Shown in pieces: positions 1 through 11,430 of a stretch of 64,000 bases of DNA. Under the pieces are notes generated by a model that ran no database searches, was not told where the DNA came from, and saw nothing but the letters and a program-made list of their open reading frames with translations. The stretch spans positions 1,377,254-1,441,253 of the forward strand of contig VFFE01007079.1 in assembly GCA_008921705.1 (NCBI GenBank), read 5' to 3'. Within the stretch, counting starts at the first letter, position 1. Every line of letters starts with the position of its first letter. Made by a program: the position numbers and the translations under genes. Origin of the DNA: Burhinus oedicnemus. Lineage: Eukaryota; Chordata; Aves; Charadriiformes; Burhinidae.

Positions 1-332
1 GTCAATCAGTTTCCATTTAGCTATGCAGAAAATTCAAGGAAACATTCCAAGAACAGCACAGAGATACATGCTTCTTCTGAAATACTATGAAATTAAATTA
101 ATCCATTATACGTTTAAAGGAAGACCTACCAAAGACTAGTAAATTGTGCCATTACAGACATTCTAGAAGAAGATAGTTAAACTGTACTAAAACTGGACTA
201 CATGTAAAAAAAATTGTTACAAAGAGCAAATAAATATGACCAGGCAGAATGTGATGGAACAAAATCACTTATACTCCACAGTAGGACAGATGTTTAGATT
301 TACTGAAATAATATTTACAGATAGGAACTTAC

Positions 333-417
333 CTCTGTATACACATGTATACAAGAAGTTTATTCATTTGCTTTTCACCACGAATTTTACTGGCCTGTAC
401 CCAACACGGACTGAAGC
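333..417 (-). CDS. Candidate internal exon, weak acceptor
   Basis: Seen: on the minus strand an 85-base stretch lies between an acceptor-like CACAG and a near-perfect donor (AGAG followed by GTAAGT). One frame is open throughout; it takes two bases from the previous codon and ends after the second base of a codon. The other two frames have stops. The peptide begins FSPCWVQASK and has no domain I know. The pyrimidine tract before the acceptor is interrupted by several G, which is its main weakness. Its entry phase fits the exit phase of the candidates at 7132-7179 and 8446-8513, so it could be the most distal exon of the minus-strand gene in this window. A chance pseudo-exon is equally possible. 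Confidence 0.2.
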
Positions 418-1045
418 CTGTGGATCAAAGCCCAAGAGTCACAATTCCCTAATGCAGACTGTAGAATTTATTTCACATGAGCAATGCGTGTTGGGAAATC
501 CCTGAAACCAGAGAAGAAATGGTGCGCATTTCATAAACTTTCTTCCACTTCTCTGCTCTATTACAAGATACACACAGGAGAAGACTCATGTTCTTACCAG
601 GCCCCATCTGAATCTCTGAAAAGAATGCATGATCCGATCATTTCCATTTATAATTCAGTTGTCTTTTAGTGGCTATTCACAGTGCTCATTTATAAAAACA
701 CATTTGGATTATTTTGCCGCCAGAATATATGGTAACAGGGAAGGAAACAGAAGCATTTGCCAGGAGTTGCTTAAAATGGTACAACCTAATGGAAATGTCT
801 CTGTGTTTTTCCCCAAGGGTAATAAAGTTGTGAAGAATGAGCTTTTACTCAGTAATGTCTCACTACAGAAGAAATTTGGACAAAGACAATTAGTGTAAAC
901 ATCAGTAATTCTGGATCATGGAAATACATAAGTGCTATATACATGAAAAATGCAGGTGGTTTTGAACCATTTTATGCATGCTGAAGACAAAAGCATAATA
1001 TAAAAATCCTTAAGTATTATGTGGTACAGCTGATATTCACAATGG

Positions 1046-1073
1046 GTTGGGAACATATAGTTGGGAACATATA
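1046..1073. repeat. Perfect 14-bp tandem duplication
   Basis: Two adjacent identical 14-base units, each GTTGGGAACATATA, occupy 1046-1059 and 1060-1073. The lack of any difference between them points to recent slippage or short tandem duplication. No function is suggested. Confidence 0.9.
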
Positions 1074-1568
1074 AGCTGCAACATCTGTCCCATTGTTGTT
1101 ATTCTTGAGTACACAGACAGCCATTACCTTATGTCTTTAATTAACTAATGTTTGTTGCTTAGTAATGGAAAAAGTTAGCATGTTGCCTGACTAAAGGACC
1201 TTCTGCACGTGCTTGTGTGGAACCCATTCTCCAGGTGGAAGTAAGGAACACCCCTAGAAGAGAATCACTGCCAACCCAAAACAGTGTACAAAGACACAGT
1301 ACTCCAATTGACAATGGTCCTTGCCGGCAGGATTTCAATCTGAACAGAAGACTCCTTTGACAGATATTCCTCTTCTACAGAGTACTGCAAATGCCCTATA
1401 CATAAAATCCCATCAGCCCTGTTTTTATTTTGGACAGCACTAAGAAAGAGGGGATTTGGGGAGGATGCTGGGGTTTTTTTTTGGTTTGGGTTGTTATTTT
1501 TTTTTTTTCCCAGAAAGTGTAGATCACTCATCTAGGAGGCAGATGGTCACAGTGGTCATACTCCCTGC

Positions 1569-1905
1569 TTTGTAACTGGCACTTGGTTTTGGCATGCTAA
1601 TGATTTCTTGTTCCCAAAAATAGCTTTGCAGACAGGGTCAATTATATTTTTGGATTGTACAGCATGTAGAGCAATTAGTTAGTTGCACAAGGCAGTTGGT
1701 TTATAATGTAGTACACCCCTTCTTCATAATTGGCACCTTTTTGATATCCCATTTATAATGGAAGGGTCTATCTTTACAAACAGTTCCTTGTATTAGCATG
1801 CAAATACACTGGCTCCCCCCAGATAGTATTACACACAGAGTCAATTATATTTTTGCATTGCAGGATCTGTGGACTAATTAGCTATAGAGAAATGGGGCAG
1901 TTGGT
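1569..1905. repeat. Diverged tandem duplication, period about 205 bp
   Basis: The stretches at about 1569-1700 and 1774-1905 are similar along their length. Shared blocks in the same order are GCATGC, TCAATTATATTTTTG followed by ATTG, AATTAG and GGCAGTTGGT. Equivalent points are 204-205 bases apart. The copies differ at many positions, so the event is old. Neither copy resembles a repeat family I know. A splice-like open piece at about 1912-1966 sits just past the second copy but is not well supported. Confidence 0.7.
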
Positions 1906-3968
1906 CTTCAGATTTCAAGATCTTACTGCACTAAGTGATTTTGAGATACTTCAAAGGCAGACTGGTAAGTAAAATTATAGAAAGAGATTGTACTGGCTCA
2001 TCTCTCAGACTTTCATTTGAATGCAAAATGACACATTTTATAGTTATGTTCTTTCATTATCCTTGACTGTCTAGATCACTCTGAAGTGGATAGGGTCAGA
2101 TGCCACACACAGTACTCCACAGATCTGGGTGAAAATACGCATGTGGGTTTGGTCAGGCGGGAAATATCCTAGAACCAATGTGATTAATAGTGTACTTTAG
2201 ATTCAGGTAGTAGTTCAGATTGTAATGTGCATGTTATTAGTAATTGCTCACTGATTCATTAACTGTTTTAATATCAAATACCACTTTTGTTGACACAGTT
2301 AAAAGTTTTCACTTTGAATATAAAAATACCTGAACTACTCTCTCAGGAGAGCAGATAAACGAGGGAGGAAAAGTTTTCATACATGATATTTAAGACAAGT
2401 TTATTCCTTGAAGTGTTCCAAATCGAGCTGTAGCTCTGCTAAAAAAGTGGTGCTAAATCTAGAGGTGAATTTAATCTGGCGTTTTATATAATTCCTTTTC
2501 TTGCATGTACAAAACTACAAATGAAGGAACAGAGAAAATAGTGAATTTGCTATGCTGTCTCTAGCATTTATGACAGAATGGTCATCTGTAAAACATTGGT
2601 TAGAGGTACAGTATAGTTACTACAAATACTTCTTGTTCTGAGTATGCTAAAAAATCATGTTGTACTGGAGGTTACCAAGTGGTTCCTGAAATACTGGGGG
2701 TTAGGAGGTTTAGTCTTGGGTTTTAGTTAATATGTTCTTAAAGTGAGGAACGTGCCATTCATCCATCCATTTACTTACTTATTTGTTTTCCTTAATACCT
2801 TCTCATCTGGTACTGGGGGAGCAGAGAGGAGATAAGAAATAACAATGCCAGTAGGGAATGAATGAAAATTATAGATTCGAAGCTACCCTAACAGAAAGGT
2901 TCCTGCTCTAGCCTATATTTTAGGTTTGGAGACTAAGAGATTGTATCTTCTTTTCACGCCAAGGAAGAAAATCACACTTGTTCTTGATATCTAATAATAA
3001 TACCACACAGTATGCACAGTCTGAAATCAAGCAGAGAAAAAAGATAGGTTTCCTGCTGCCCAAGGGGACTGGTGTGATTTATACACATTTCTGAAACATC
3101 TTTAAGAATGCTGGAATCATTTAAGAATACAGCAGAATCTACAGAGTAGATGTTTCCATAGCCTCAGCTGGTACTGTCACTGGGACATGGCTTGTGCTGT
3201 TCTTGCTGGAAGTATGGCTACTAGTAAACTACAACCCCAAGTGTTCAAGGATTTTCATGTTATTAATAAAAAGAAGGTGGCATAACAGCCTGTGAAGAGG
3301 AGACACATTTTAATAGAAATGCTTTTAAGAAAAACTTCAGCAGTTTAGCTGTTTTATTTCTTGATAATGCATGGGTACTACATGCTATACATTTATACAA
3401 TATATACATACTATACATACATAGGTATTATATGAGTTACTGCTCCTAGGTGAAAGAAAAAAGAGAGGCAATAGGTAGAGACTGGCCATACTGTACATAG
3501 ATACTGCCACTGAGATTTGTCACTGCTGTTACCATCCAGGAAAAGAAATTCTTCTGTGGACTACTCCTGAAAAAAAAATAAATCTGGTGTTTTCTTTTTT
3601 GCTCAGATGAAATGTCAAAATTACCAATGCAGTTGTTTGGCAAATAGGTAACTCAGCTAGTTCAATAATTTACAGACTAATTTTTTTACCTAAAGGCTTT
3701 GTAAACTTCTGTTTTCTAATCAAAGTTAGATGTTTACACAACACTATAAAATGTAATTTCTTGCAAGTCAGAATTGTTTCTCCATATGAAATATGAAATA
3801 TGGAGAATATGAATATATTTTTTAAAAGCTTCAGCAAAATATGTAATTAGTTTGTTAGTTTTAACGAAACTCTGAAAAATTAGAAATCATGATTCGTATC
3901 ATTCTGGGTTTTGCTGGAATGTGTCTAACACTAATACGCAAGTTTAAAACTTATATAGGAGTGATTTT

Positions 3969-4179
3969 CTAAGTCCAATGAATTTTGTCATGACTTTGTG
4001 TGAGAAAAATAGCAAGAGTTATTTGAAAACTGGAAGTTCTGTGTTGTTTCAAATCATATTTGGAGATGGGTTTTGTTCTGTTAACAGCAATGCCTTGTGC
4101 TTTAGTCAAGAGAAATGGTTCTCCTCGGATATAGCTTGTTGCTGAGTTTACCAGAAATACGTTTTCTTCCCCCCTACCT
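3969..4179 (-). CDS. Candidate 3'-terminal exon, unknown protein
   Basis: Seen: a strong minus-strand acceptor (pyrimidine-rich tract ending GTTCAG) is followed by one open frame of about 70 codons to a TAG at 3969-3971. The other two frames close quickly. The peptide starts GRGEENVFLVNSATSYIRG; I recognise no domain, signal peptide or membrane segment. The entry phase (one base completing a codon) matches the exit phase of the candidate at 9177-9238. No canonical AATAAA is evident in the next 250 bases, which weakens the terminal-exon reading. The same DNA read on the plus strand contains a well-bounded but non-coding exon-like piece (4088-4192), so the strand of transcription, if any, is ambiguous. 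Confidence 0.2.
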
Positions 4180-4192
4180 CTGAACACACAGG

Positions 4193-7131
4193 GTAAGTGT
4201 TCCTCTTCAGAGAGGCTGCTGCTTCAGAATTCACATAAGATCATTTTGACTTCTTACCTCAGGATGTGCACCTTATCTGTATCTTTCCTGAGCATCACTC
4301 ACTCTTAAGAAATTTGTCCTCTGTGAAAACAAACCCTTTAAACAGACTAGCACAACAGATAGATGACCACATATATTGTGCCATGTGATGTATCCACATT
4401 AGTCAAAATAGAAGTGCTTTAATCATAATTTGAAATAACTTTAATTAAACAAACTTTTGCTCTTTCACTGATCATAATCTTATACTGATCCCAAGCAATG
4501 GCATCTACATCCTGGGAAATTATTGAAAGTGATTACTATTTAATCAGAATTTAAATAAGATGCTCTCAGCCATTATTACATTTATTTACATATTGGTGAG
4601 TAACTGTGGATCAGAAGCTGGATTCAGATTGACTAGGGACAGAAATTTTGGTGGAATTCAATTAACTCAGTTTTTTGGTTGAAAACGTATCTCTGCTTAT
4701 AAAGTATGTATATATCATTTAAAATATTACTAGTAGGACAGGACTAACAGCATGACAAATTAACGATCTGATTAACATATCTAATGCACTAACTCCAAAT
4801 TTACTTGCAATGTGGAGGAGACAACATTTCTAGTTTATTAAAGGAATAGGTGCACGCTACTTTTTGACTCAAATTCTGGTGGGTCAGCTGCTGATGTCTT
4901 TTCCATGTGACATTAAAAGTGATATGAATATATCATATCCAAGATTAGTTAGAAAAGTACCAGTCTCATGCAGGTGTCTGGAGGGTGGCAGATGGTCATG
5001 TCTTTGTATCAGTGATACAAATGAACATGCTGTTTATTTTTAGTGATGTGAATTCAAAAAAGCATATCCAGGTTCTCAGGGAAAATATAAACTTGAAGGA
5101 TAGTTAGCTTGTGGTACTGGGAAATCCATTTTTCTTAAATCTCTATTTTATATAGAGATCTTGTAATAAGTTATTTCTGAATAACTGGAGATACAAGATA
5201 CTTACATGAATATAATTCTGGAGCCAAGAATAAGATATTCTGTCATACATCCCACAGCAGAAAGGCAATGTCTCCATGAATGTGCACATATCTCTCTGCT
5301 CTTCACATTGATTATATACATATAAAAATGTATTAATCTATAGATGTAGCTGTATCAATGCCTGATGCAAAGCAGCTGTTTCTCAAGGGCCAGTCCCATA
5401 GAAGAGCAATAGACTCTGGAGGCCTGTCTATTACAAATTAAGACCAACTCTGGAGCTTTGTTGTTTACTGAAGTTTATGATGCTATTTTATTCTCTGGTG
5501 CCCAGCACACTCATTAATTCTCTCTCTGCAGTGTGTCCCCCTGTTGTGAAAAGGAGTGTCCTCTTTATGTAGCCTAGCACCTGCCCCTTTCTCCAGAAAT
5601 TAGCATCCATGTTGCCCATTTTCAGCTCCCCAAAGCAGAAAGCTCTCAGATGAACTCACTTCTCTTTCTTTGGGAAGATTTTTTTTCCCCGACTATTGAG
5701 TATGCTACTTATACTACTTTATGTTCTTAAGCCGTTGTATTACACGTGATGAGCATCCTGGACATGAATGATTTGCTCTCAGCTCTAAAGATCCGTCCTC
5801 TGAAAGCAGCACTCTCTGAATCAGAACAGGCTATAACAGTGTGCGATACGAATATTAAGACATAGTGAGAAACAATGATGTTTATTGCAGAGTCATTCAG
5901 CTGTGGATCAGAATAAACTTGCTTGTGACTCTCAGATGAGGATATGTGAGGATATGTGTTCATATATGTTCAGATAAGCAGATATCACATGGCTTCAGCT
6001 ACAACAGAGAACTCCAGATGTTTTTTCTCTGCTTGCCTTTATAATATGCCTATGCATAGTATAAAGTTATTGCAGTTGCTTATTAAAATGTCATTAAAAT
6101 TGAGTTAATAAAAGCCAAATATGAATGTAGGGCCAAAGCATGTTCTTTGCATCACTATAATTTGCAGCAGAATTTTACCCATCATGTTATATTCAACTAA
6201 ATGAAAAACATATGGCAGGCTGCACTTAAAGCAAAATCAATACAAACAGAAACAAGGATATTAGCAATGGCTCAGCTGAAGGATCACAAAGACAGATCTC
6301 TAGTATAATTACACAACGCAACACTACAGCCAGATTGTCTTAAAGTCTGCATCTACCTCTCAGGCTCCAAATACAATTAATTATTATGAGAAATAACTTC
6401 CACAGGAACTGCTTTCCTTTTGCTCAGGAAAAAAAATTGAAAACAGTTGGGTGTAAACTTCAGAGAAAGGTCATAGGTTAATAGAGTTCGTAAATAGAAC
6501 AGCAAGGGAATCTAAACTTTAATTACTATAATGTAAATTACCTTAGAGAGCCCAAATTAGTGATCACTTAGCCTAGCCATTCCACCTTCCCAGTAGGTTG
6601 TGCTCACTTTGGGGGCTTAACCCGAATTCCCTAAATTCCATCCAGACTGCTGAGATTGTGAACAATTTGCATAGTTGCAGCTTCTTCTCCAGGAATTTTA
6701 GGATGTCTTTTTCCTTCCAAATCCCTTTCTGCCTGTTTAGTGCAACTATTTACAGATGGATTGCTGAAGTATTGCTACTTACTAACTTTTGTCTTAAATA
6801 ACATGTATCAAGAAAATGACAAAATCAACTATATTAACTCATTAGAGGGAGAAATGCTGACATACAGATGAGCAGAATATCAGGGCTGGGGAGGGGTATG
6901 GCATTGCAGTTCACATTCCTAAGCAGTAATTGTTCTGTGGATTCTGTTTGCTTTTAATGACAGACCTGAATACCTTGAAATTTATGATACAAGTAAATGT
7001 ATTTAGCAAGTTGTTGATCAGCAAACAACTTCAATGTATTCCGAATTTTCAATTCAATGATAAAGTGGAAGTTGAAACATCCATTTTGAATGATCGCTCT
7101 GAATAGCAACGTAAAAATTTTGTGTTCTCAC
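4193..7131. other. AT-rich non-coding stretch
   Basis: No coding frame with credible borders. A minus-strand piece at 4258-4320 has an excellent acceptor and donor but carries stops in all three frames. A short tandem GAGGATATGT pair lies near 5938-5957. The 5727-5963 minus frame has no splice context and looks accidental. Confidence 0.45.
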
Positions 7132-7179
7132 CATCATGGCTGGGAATAGTCTGGCTGAATAGCCTCAGTGTGACAAGTG
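7132..7179 (-). CDS. Candidate 48-bp exon
   Basis: Seen: the acceptor is strong (CTTCTTCCTACACCCCAG) and the donor good (GATG followed by GTGAGA). Of three frames only one is open; it enters and leaves after the first base of a codon, so the 48-base piece is symmetric and could be skipped without a frame change. The peptide reads LVTLRLFSQTIPSHD. It fits in phase between 8446-8513 and 333-417. Nothing identifies the protein. A chance match of splice signals in intronic DNA is the main alternative. Confidence 0.2.
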
Positions 7180-8263
7180 CTGGGGTGTAGGAAGAAGCTT
7201 TCTTTTATGTTTGTAGTTATTAGGTTTTTCCCATCATTTAATAAGTGCCTGAGTTTCAAACACAGTAAACTCTACTTCCCTGGCAAGTCTGAAATAATGC
7301 AAGCAAATGTGAAAAATACGAAGTTTGACAAGATCTGTGAGGCTCCCATTCCAGGATTCGGCATTAGAGGGGAGGAATGGTGCCTCTTTCTTTTTATTAT
7401 AATTTTAAGTGGAGATTAATCTTTGGTAAGAGGTAACTTTCAAATGATTTATGATTTATGGGTACTTATGTTGAGGAACAAACAACAATATCTATGTTTG
7501 TAATGAAGATGTCTTGAAAGTTTTGGTGGCCCGGCTCTATAATACTGATTCCTAGTTTGATTTGTCCTATGAGTCATGCAAAAGGGTGCTGCAGAGGAAC
7601 ACTCCAACAATGTCTCTTAGAATACAAAAAGAAATGATGAACTTATTTGAGGGAAAATGTAGACATTTTACTTCTAACTTTGCAAAATGTACCGATTGGT
7701 GAAAAATCATGGTTAATTGCCAGTTAAGTCTAAAAGCATCCCAACTACAGAGTTAGAAAGCTCAAGAAGCAGAAAAGATTTTTGAAAAAAGGGAAACATT
7801 TTATATTTTTTAAAAAAGTTTAAATATATTTATAAAAGTAATTTCCCTGTTTCCAAAATATTAGACTAGCAGTTTGGAGATGTGGATTTGATTCTTGACA
7901 TTTTCTGTGAGACTTCTGTAAGACCACTCAGTCAGTGATTATGATGTCCGACATTTTAAAAAAGTAAAAATTTATACAGATGACAAGATCTCCAGGACAA
8001 AGGACTTAGAATATGTTTGACAGTGCCCAGCACAGTATGGTTTCAATTGAAATTGGATATTGTAAGTTCTACTGAAAAATTATTTAGTGATAATTTAAAT
8101 AGTAGTATTAAAATTAGGAAAAAAAATTAAAACAAATAAAAGATAGACCCTTAGTAAGGAAAATTGTAAGTAAGGATCTTATCTTTTAATTCTAGCCTCA
8201 CTGGTGTAGAAGACTGATTTTTAATTAGGTTAGTTCTGTTAATAAAACGTCTACAACAAAATC

Positions 8264-8275
8264 TTATATAAGACT
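8264..8275 (+). promoter_or_regulatory. TATA-like motif before CpG-rich block
   Basis: A palindromic CTTATATAAG motif lies at the left edge of the CpG-rich block 8281-8760. Its spacing would put a start near 8295. There is no other promoter evidence, and AT-rich vertebrate DNA yields such motifs by chance. Confidence 0.15.
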
Positions 8276-8280
8276 CCCAA

Positions 8281-8760
8281 GATAAAAATTGCCCTCTCCC
8301 AAGCGGCAGTGTAAGATCTTATTTCTTGACCAAAGAGAGAGCATCCTTCCAGGAGAGGGAGCTGCTAAGCCTAGCGACTCAAGTCTTGCCTGCTCCAGTT
8401 TTATCTTGCTTCGGGGATGTGAACTGCAACACGTTCTAAACTTACCCATGCACAGCAAACCCGCAGCTAGCGGGCCGGGTAGCTCGTTTAGGCGTATGGC
8501 CACTAATTGCAGCCTCTCGGTAGAAAAGATACCACAACATGTCCTACATGGAGGTCGTGAAACAACCAGGCTGGTCCGTGTTTGTTACATGCGCAAGGCA
8601 ATACGAGGAAACCAGATTCTGGGACTGTCTGGGAGGGATCCCTGGTACTCCTATGTGTATTAAGTCCCTGGGACATACCAGTGTGCGGCTGCTGGGCATA
8701 AAGAGCAATTAGCAGAGTCAATGAGAAGTCAGGCAGGAGACGCCAGGGCTAACAGAGATC
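8281..8760. other. CpG-rich block, origin unknown
   Basis: I count 16 CpG dinucleotides in these 480 bases, in a neighbourhood that is otherwise strongly CpG-poor. The plus strand is open in one frame for 124 codons (8289-8663, no ATG at its start) and the minus strand in parts of two frames. It could be a decayed retroelement LTR whose CpGs have not yet been lost, a small unmethylated regulatory island, or a constrained exon-bearing segment (see 8446-8513). I find no clear TG...CA ends or target duplication around it. Confidence 0.4.
8446..8513 (-). CDS. Candidate 68-bp exon inside CpG-rich block
   Basis: Seen: the donor is excellent (CATGG followed by GTAAGT). The best acceptor is GAGAG after a pyrimidine-rich TATCTTTTCTACC; a GAG acceptor is disfavoured. 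Two of three frames are open. The one entering with one base and leaving after one base reads LQLVAIRLNELPGPL and fits the exit phase of 9177-9238. No domain is recognisable. Elevated CpG content could mean constraint, but may simply reflect a young insertion. Confidence 0.17.
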
Positions 8761-9176
8761 TCCAGAATGCTACCAATAATTTCTTTAATGAAATTTGTTT
8801 CTCTTCTGTAATAAAAGCAGATTTATAAAAGTAACAGACAAAGTAGTTGATTTGTTTTGAGCACAGGAAGAACGAGCTCCGAGTTATGCAATGCATTTGC
8901 TGTATATTATTGTCCTCCCAGAGTGTGGTCTGTCTGTCGTAGCCGAGAAATAGTGTCTTTGCATGGACCAGGGAAAAATGTGCAATATTCAATTGAGTTA
9001 CGCTGATCTGGTCTGCTTCCAAGCAGGAAGCAGGAACACGAGCTGTTACGGTATTTTCACTTAATAGTGCCCTAAAACGTTTGCTGCTTTTTTCTTACTG
9101 TGGCCATGCTGGTGCTGCTTTCTGTTAAGACGGGATGTTAATTGTCAGTTTCTAAGGTAGAATGTGAGCATTTTAC

Positions 9177-9238
9177 CTGATTCTTTGAAACTCCTCTATG
9201 GAATAATATTCTCCCTCAGGAGGCACGTGCTGTTGGTC
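9177..9238 (-). CDS. Candidate 62-bp exon
   Basis: Seen: a good donor (AATCAG followed by GTAAAA) ends a frame that is open back to a TAG forming a possible acceptor; a nearer acceptor would give 9177-9229 in the same frame. The peptide contains HVPPEGEYYSIEEFQRI, whose charged and aromatic make-up looks protein-like. Entry phase 0 fits the exit of 33384-33511; exit phase 2 fits either 8446-8513 or 3969-4179. The polypyrimidine tract is poor for both acceptors, so support is limited. Confidence 0.22.
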
Positions 9239-9241
9239 CTA

Positions 9242-11425
9242 CTGAATCTGACATATGGGGTTGTCATTCTCGTGCTTAGCTAGCATTGATCTTTTCAGCA
9301 TTGTTAATGGGGACTGTGTATCTCTACTCACAGTCCTGTCTTCTCTCTGTAACCAAATCTGTGAAATCCATATCTGGTACAAATACAAAAGTAGTATTTA
9401 GTATTCTATTTTTCATCATCAAAATCAAGAAGAGCTTGTTACTGTGCTTTGCATGGACAAGCTCTGTTACTCTGCGCTGCTCACTCTCAGATCAAATGTA
9501 AAGATATGTTTGCTGTTGACCTCATTTAAAAGCCCTCTAGAGGAAAAGTCTGAAAAAGTTGATACAGTTTGGCATGGTTATTCATTATGCATGGGAAGTG
9601 CATTGCTTTATTTTCATTAATTTTACATAGAAATGAGATACAGCACAACATGCTTTTCTCATTTTTGGGAGCTTCACAAAGCTTATGTTGTTATGTTCTA
9701 TATGCAGAACCACTTATACACAGGCAAATCCAAAAGCATTCTGTATTCCCCAGCTCATCAATTCATGTTTAAAGAGGATGGGATTGTCCTTGTGTTAAAT
9801 GCTGGCATTCTGTTACTTATCCTGGCATAATATTTTGTCTGAAAACTGGTTCTGCAGCATGACTGGCACCGCTGAAAAAAATTCAGGTGTGCTAAAAATA
9901 TAAAGTATTCCTTTGGCATACCATTGAAAATCATCATGATGTGAATGTGTAGGCTATCGAAATACAAAGACCAAAGTACAGAAGTCTAGCTTTAGCTGTA
10001 CTGGACACTAACACTATTGTTCACAAAAAAGATTGCAGCTAAAATAGAGCCTGATTGTTAAGTTTCACGTTTAATAGGACTCTGGATTCCTACACCGTAC
10101 CTTTTTCATTAAGTAACACTGTTTCTTTCTGTCTATTTTTTCTGTCTGAAGGAGACATAAGTGAAATGTCAGCATGTAAAGTTTAGGGTGATTTTTAGTA
10201 ATTAGATGAAAGAGTGGAACATAATTTGCTATTGAAATGTATACTGCTTTTTTAAAAGCATGACACTAAAGCTCAGTGAAATCTTGGGGAACTATTCACA
10301 CAAATGTGATGACTTACATACCGGTGAGAACATGAATATAATTTTTTTCTAAGCCCTTACAGAACAGAATAATACAGAATATAACATTGTCTTATTAAGA
10401 TAATCAATATTGAAGGTATTTTAAATACTTATTCACAGCGACCTAAGTTGCAAAGCTGTATGTGCTCCATGAACACCAAATACTGCAAAGGTCTGCAAAT
10501 GATGTGCAGTCACTTTTTCTCTTCTGCTTCCTGTCCGTCTTTGCAGCATCCAACCTCTCTTATGCAACCCCCCTTGTTCTAAACCCTACAGATGCCATTG
10601 TGAATCGAATCCTGTAGTTTTTAAACTTCCAGGATGACTGCGTTTTCTTTATAGTATAAATTACATTAGCTACAATCCTAGCCATTTCTTCTGGCCCTAA
10701 AAATTTAGTTAAGATCTAGTGGTTTGGCCACAAAAATAGGAATCAGAAACTTCCTTGTAATTCCGTAACCATTGCCACTTGTTTCATCCAAAGTAAGCAA
10801 GTCCTTAAAACTGCTTGTGGTGTCAGTTCTTCATACATAGTATGGTGATAATACCTCTTGCCTCTTAGAAGTGTAATGGAAATTATTTAAAATCTATGGT
10901 CCTGGATGATCTAGAAGTACTAAATGTTACCATCTAAATATAACTAGTCCTCGTTATGGGTTTTTTATTGCATGTGAAATGAGAAGTATCTGGTTCTTTA
11001 TAGTATTCTTTTCAGTCGGCTAACGCATGCACTAACACCGAATTAAATGTAATTAATCACTTCTCTACTTTAGTTACCAAAGGTACACATTCAGCCCTCA
11101 CTTACCCCTCTGTGGTCCTATTGATTGTTTTCTGATGTACTTAGAGCTTAAAATAGGGTAGGGTTGGACCCAAAATTTTCGCTTCTAATGTAATTTAGGT
11201 TTTGACATCAATGGAGATTTTATTCCACACCTCTGCCTTGCAATCCCTCATATGAATTCCATGCAGGGACTCAGAAAACCTAATGTTGTAAGTGGAATGT
11301 CTGGAGGATGTTTTGCATAGCAGTTATTCCCAATATTGCATAACCAAAGTTATGGCAGAAAAAGAGTGACAATTACTGACACTTCAGATAGTTACTTATT
11401 TAAGTATGGGGGTAGGTAAGAGTAA
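9242..11425. other. Non-coding stretch with possible MIR scrap
   Basis: Open frames at 9286-9967 are hydrophobic or low in codon character and lack splice borders. Around 10770-10920 the order of motifs (GATAATACCTC, a TTAGAAGTGTAATG-like block) resembles the 3' half of a reversed MIR, but weakly. At 10547 there is a very strong acceptor-like tract on the plus strand without a matching donor. Confidence 0.4.
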
Positions 11426-11430
11426 TATTA
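11426..11430. repeat. Target-site duplication, left copy (TATTA)
   Basis: The five bases TATTA immediately before the LTR recur immediately after it at 12199-12203. A 5-bp duplication is what ERVL and several other retroviral integrases produce. Confidence 0.85.

Larger units (their letters stand above)
420..3968. other. AT-rich non-coding stretch
   Basis: Apart from the two small duplications listed separately, I see no gene here. Short open frames at 484-898 lack splice signals or a coding look. T-runs occur at about 1474-1508. From 3360 to 3440 there is TA-rich low-complexity DNA. Near 3784-3806 a short palindromic CCATAT...ATATGG motif occurs; it fits an SRF-like CArG pattern only loosely. 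Confidence 0.5.

Noticed and set aside
4258..4320. Minus-strand piece with excellent acceptor (TTTGTTTTCACAG) and donor (CTGAG/GTAAGA)
   Set aside because: All three frames contain stops, so it cannot be a coding exon. A non-coding exon is possible but nothing else supports it.
10547..10617. Very strong plus-strand acceptor followed by a short open frame
   Set aside because: No donor and no poly(A) signal nearby, and two frames are equally open; the pyrimidine run alone is not evidence of an exon.
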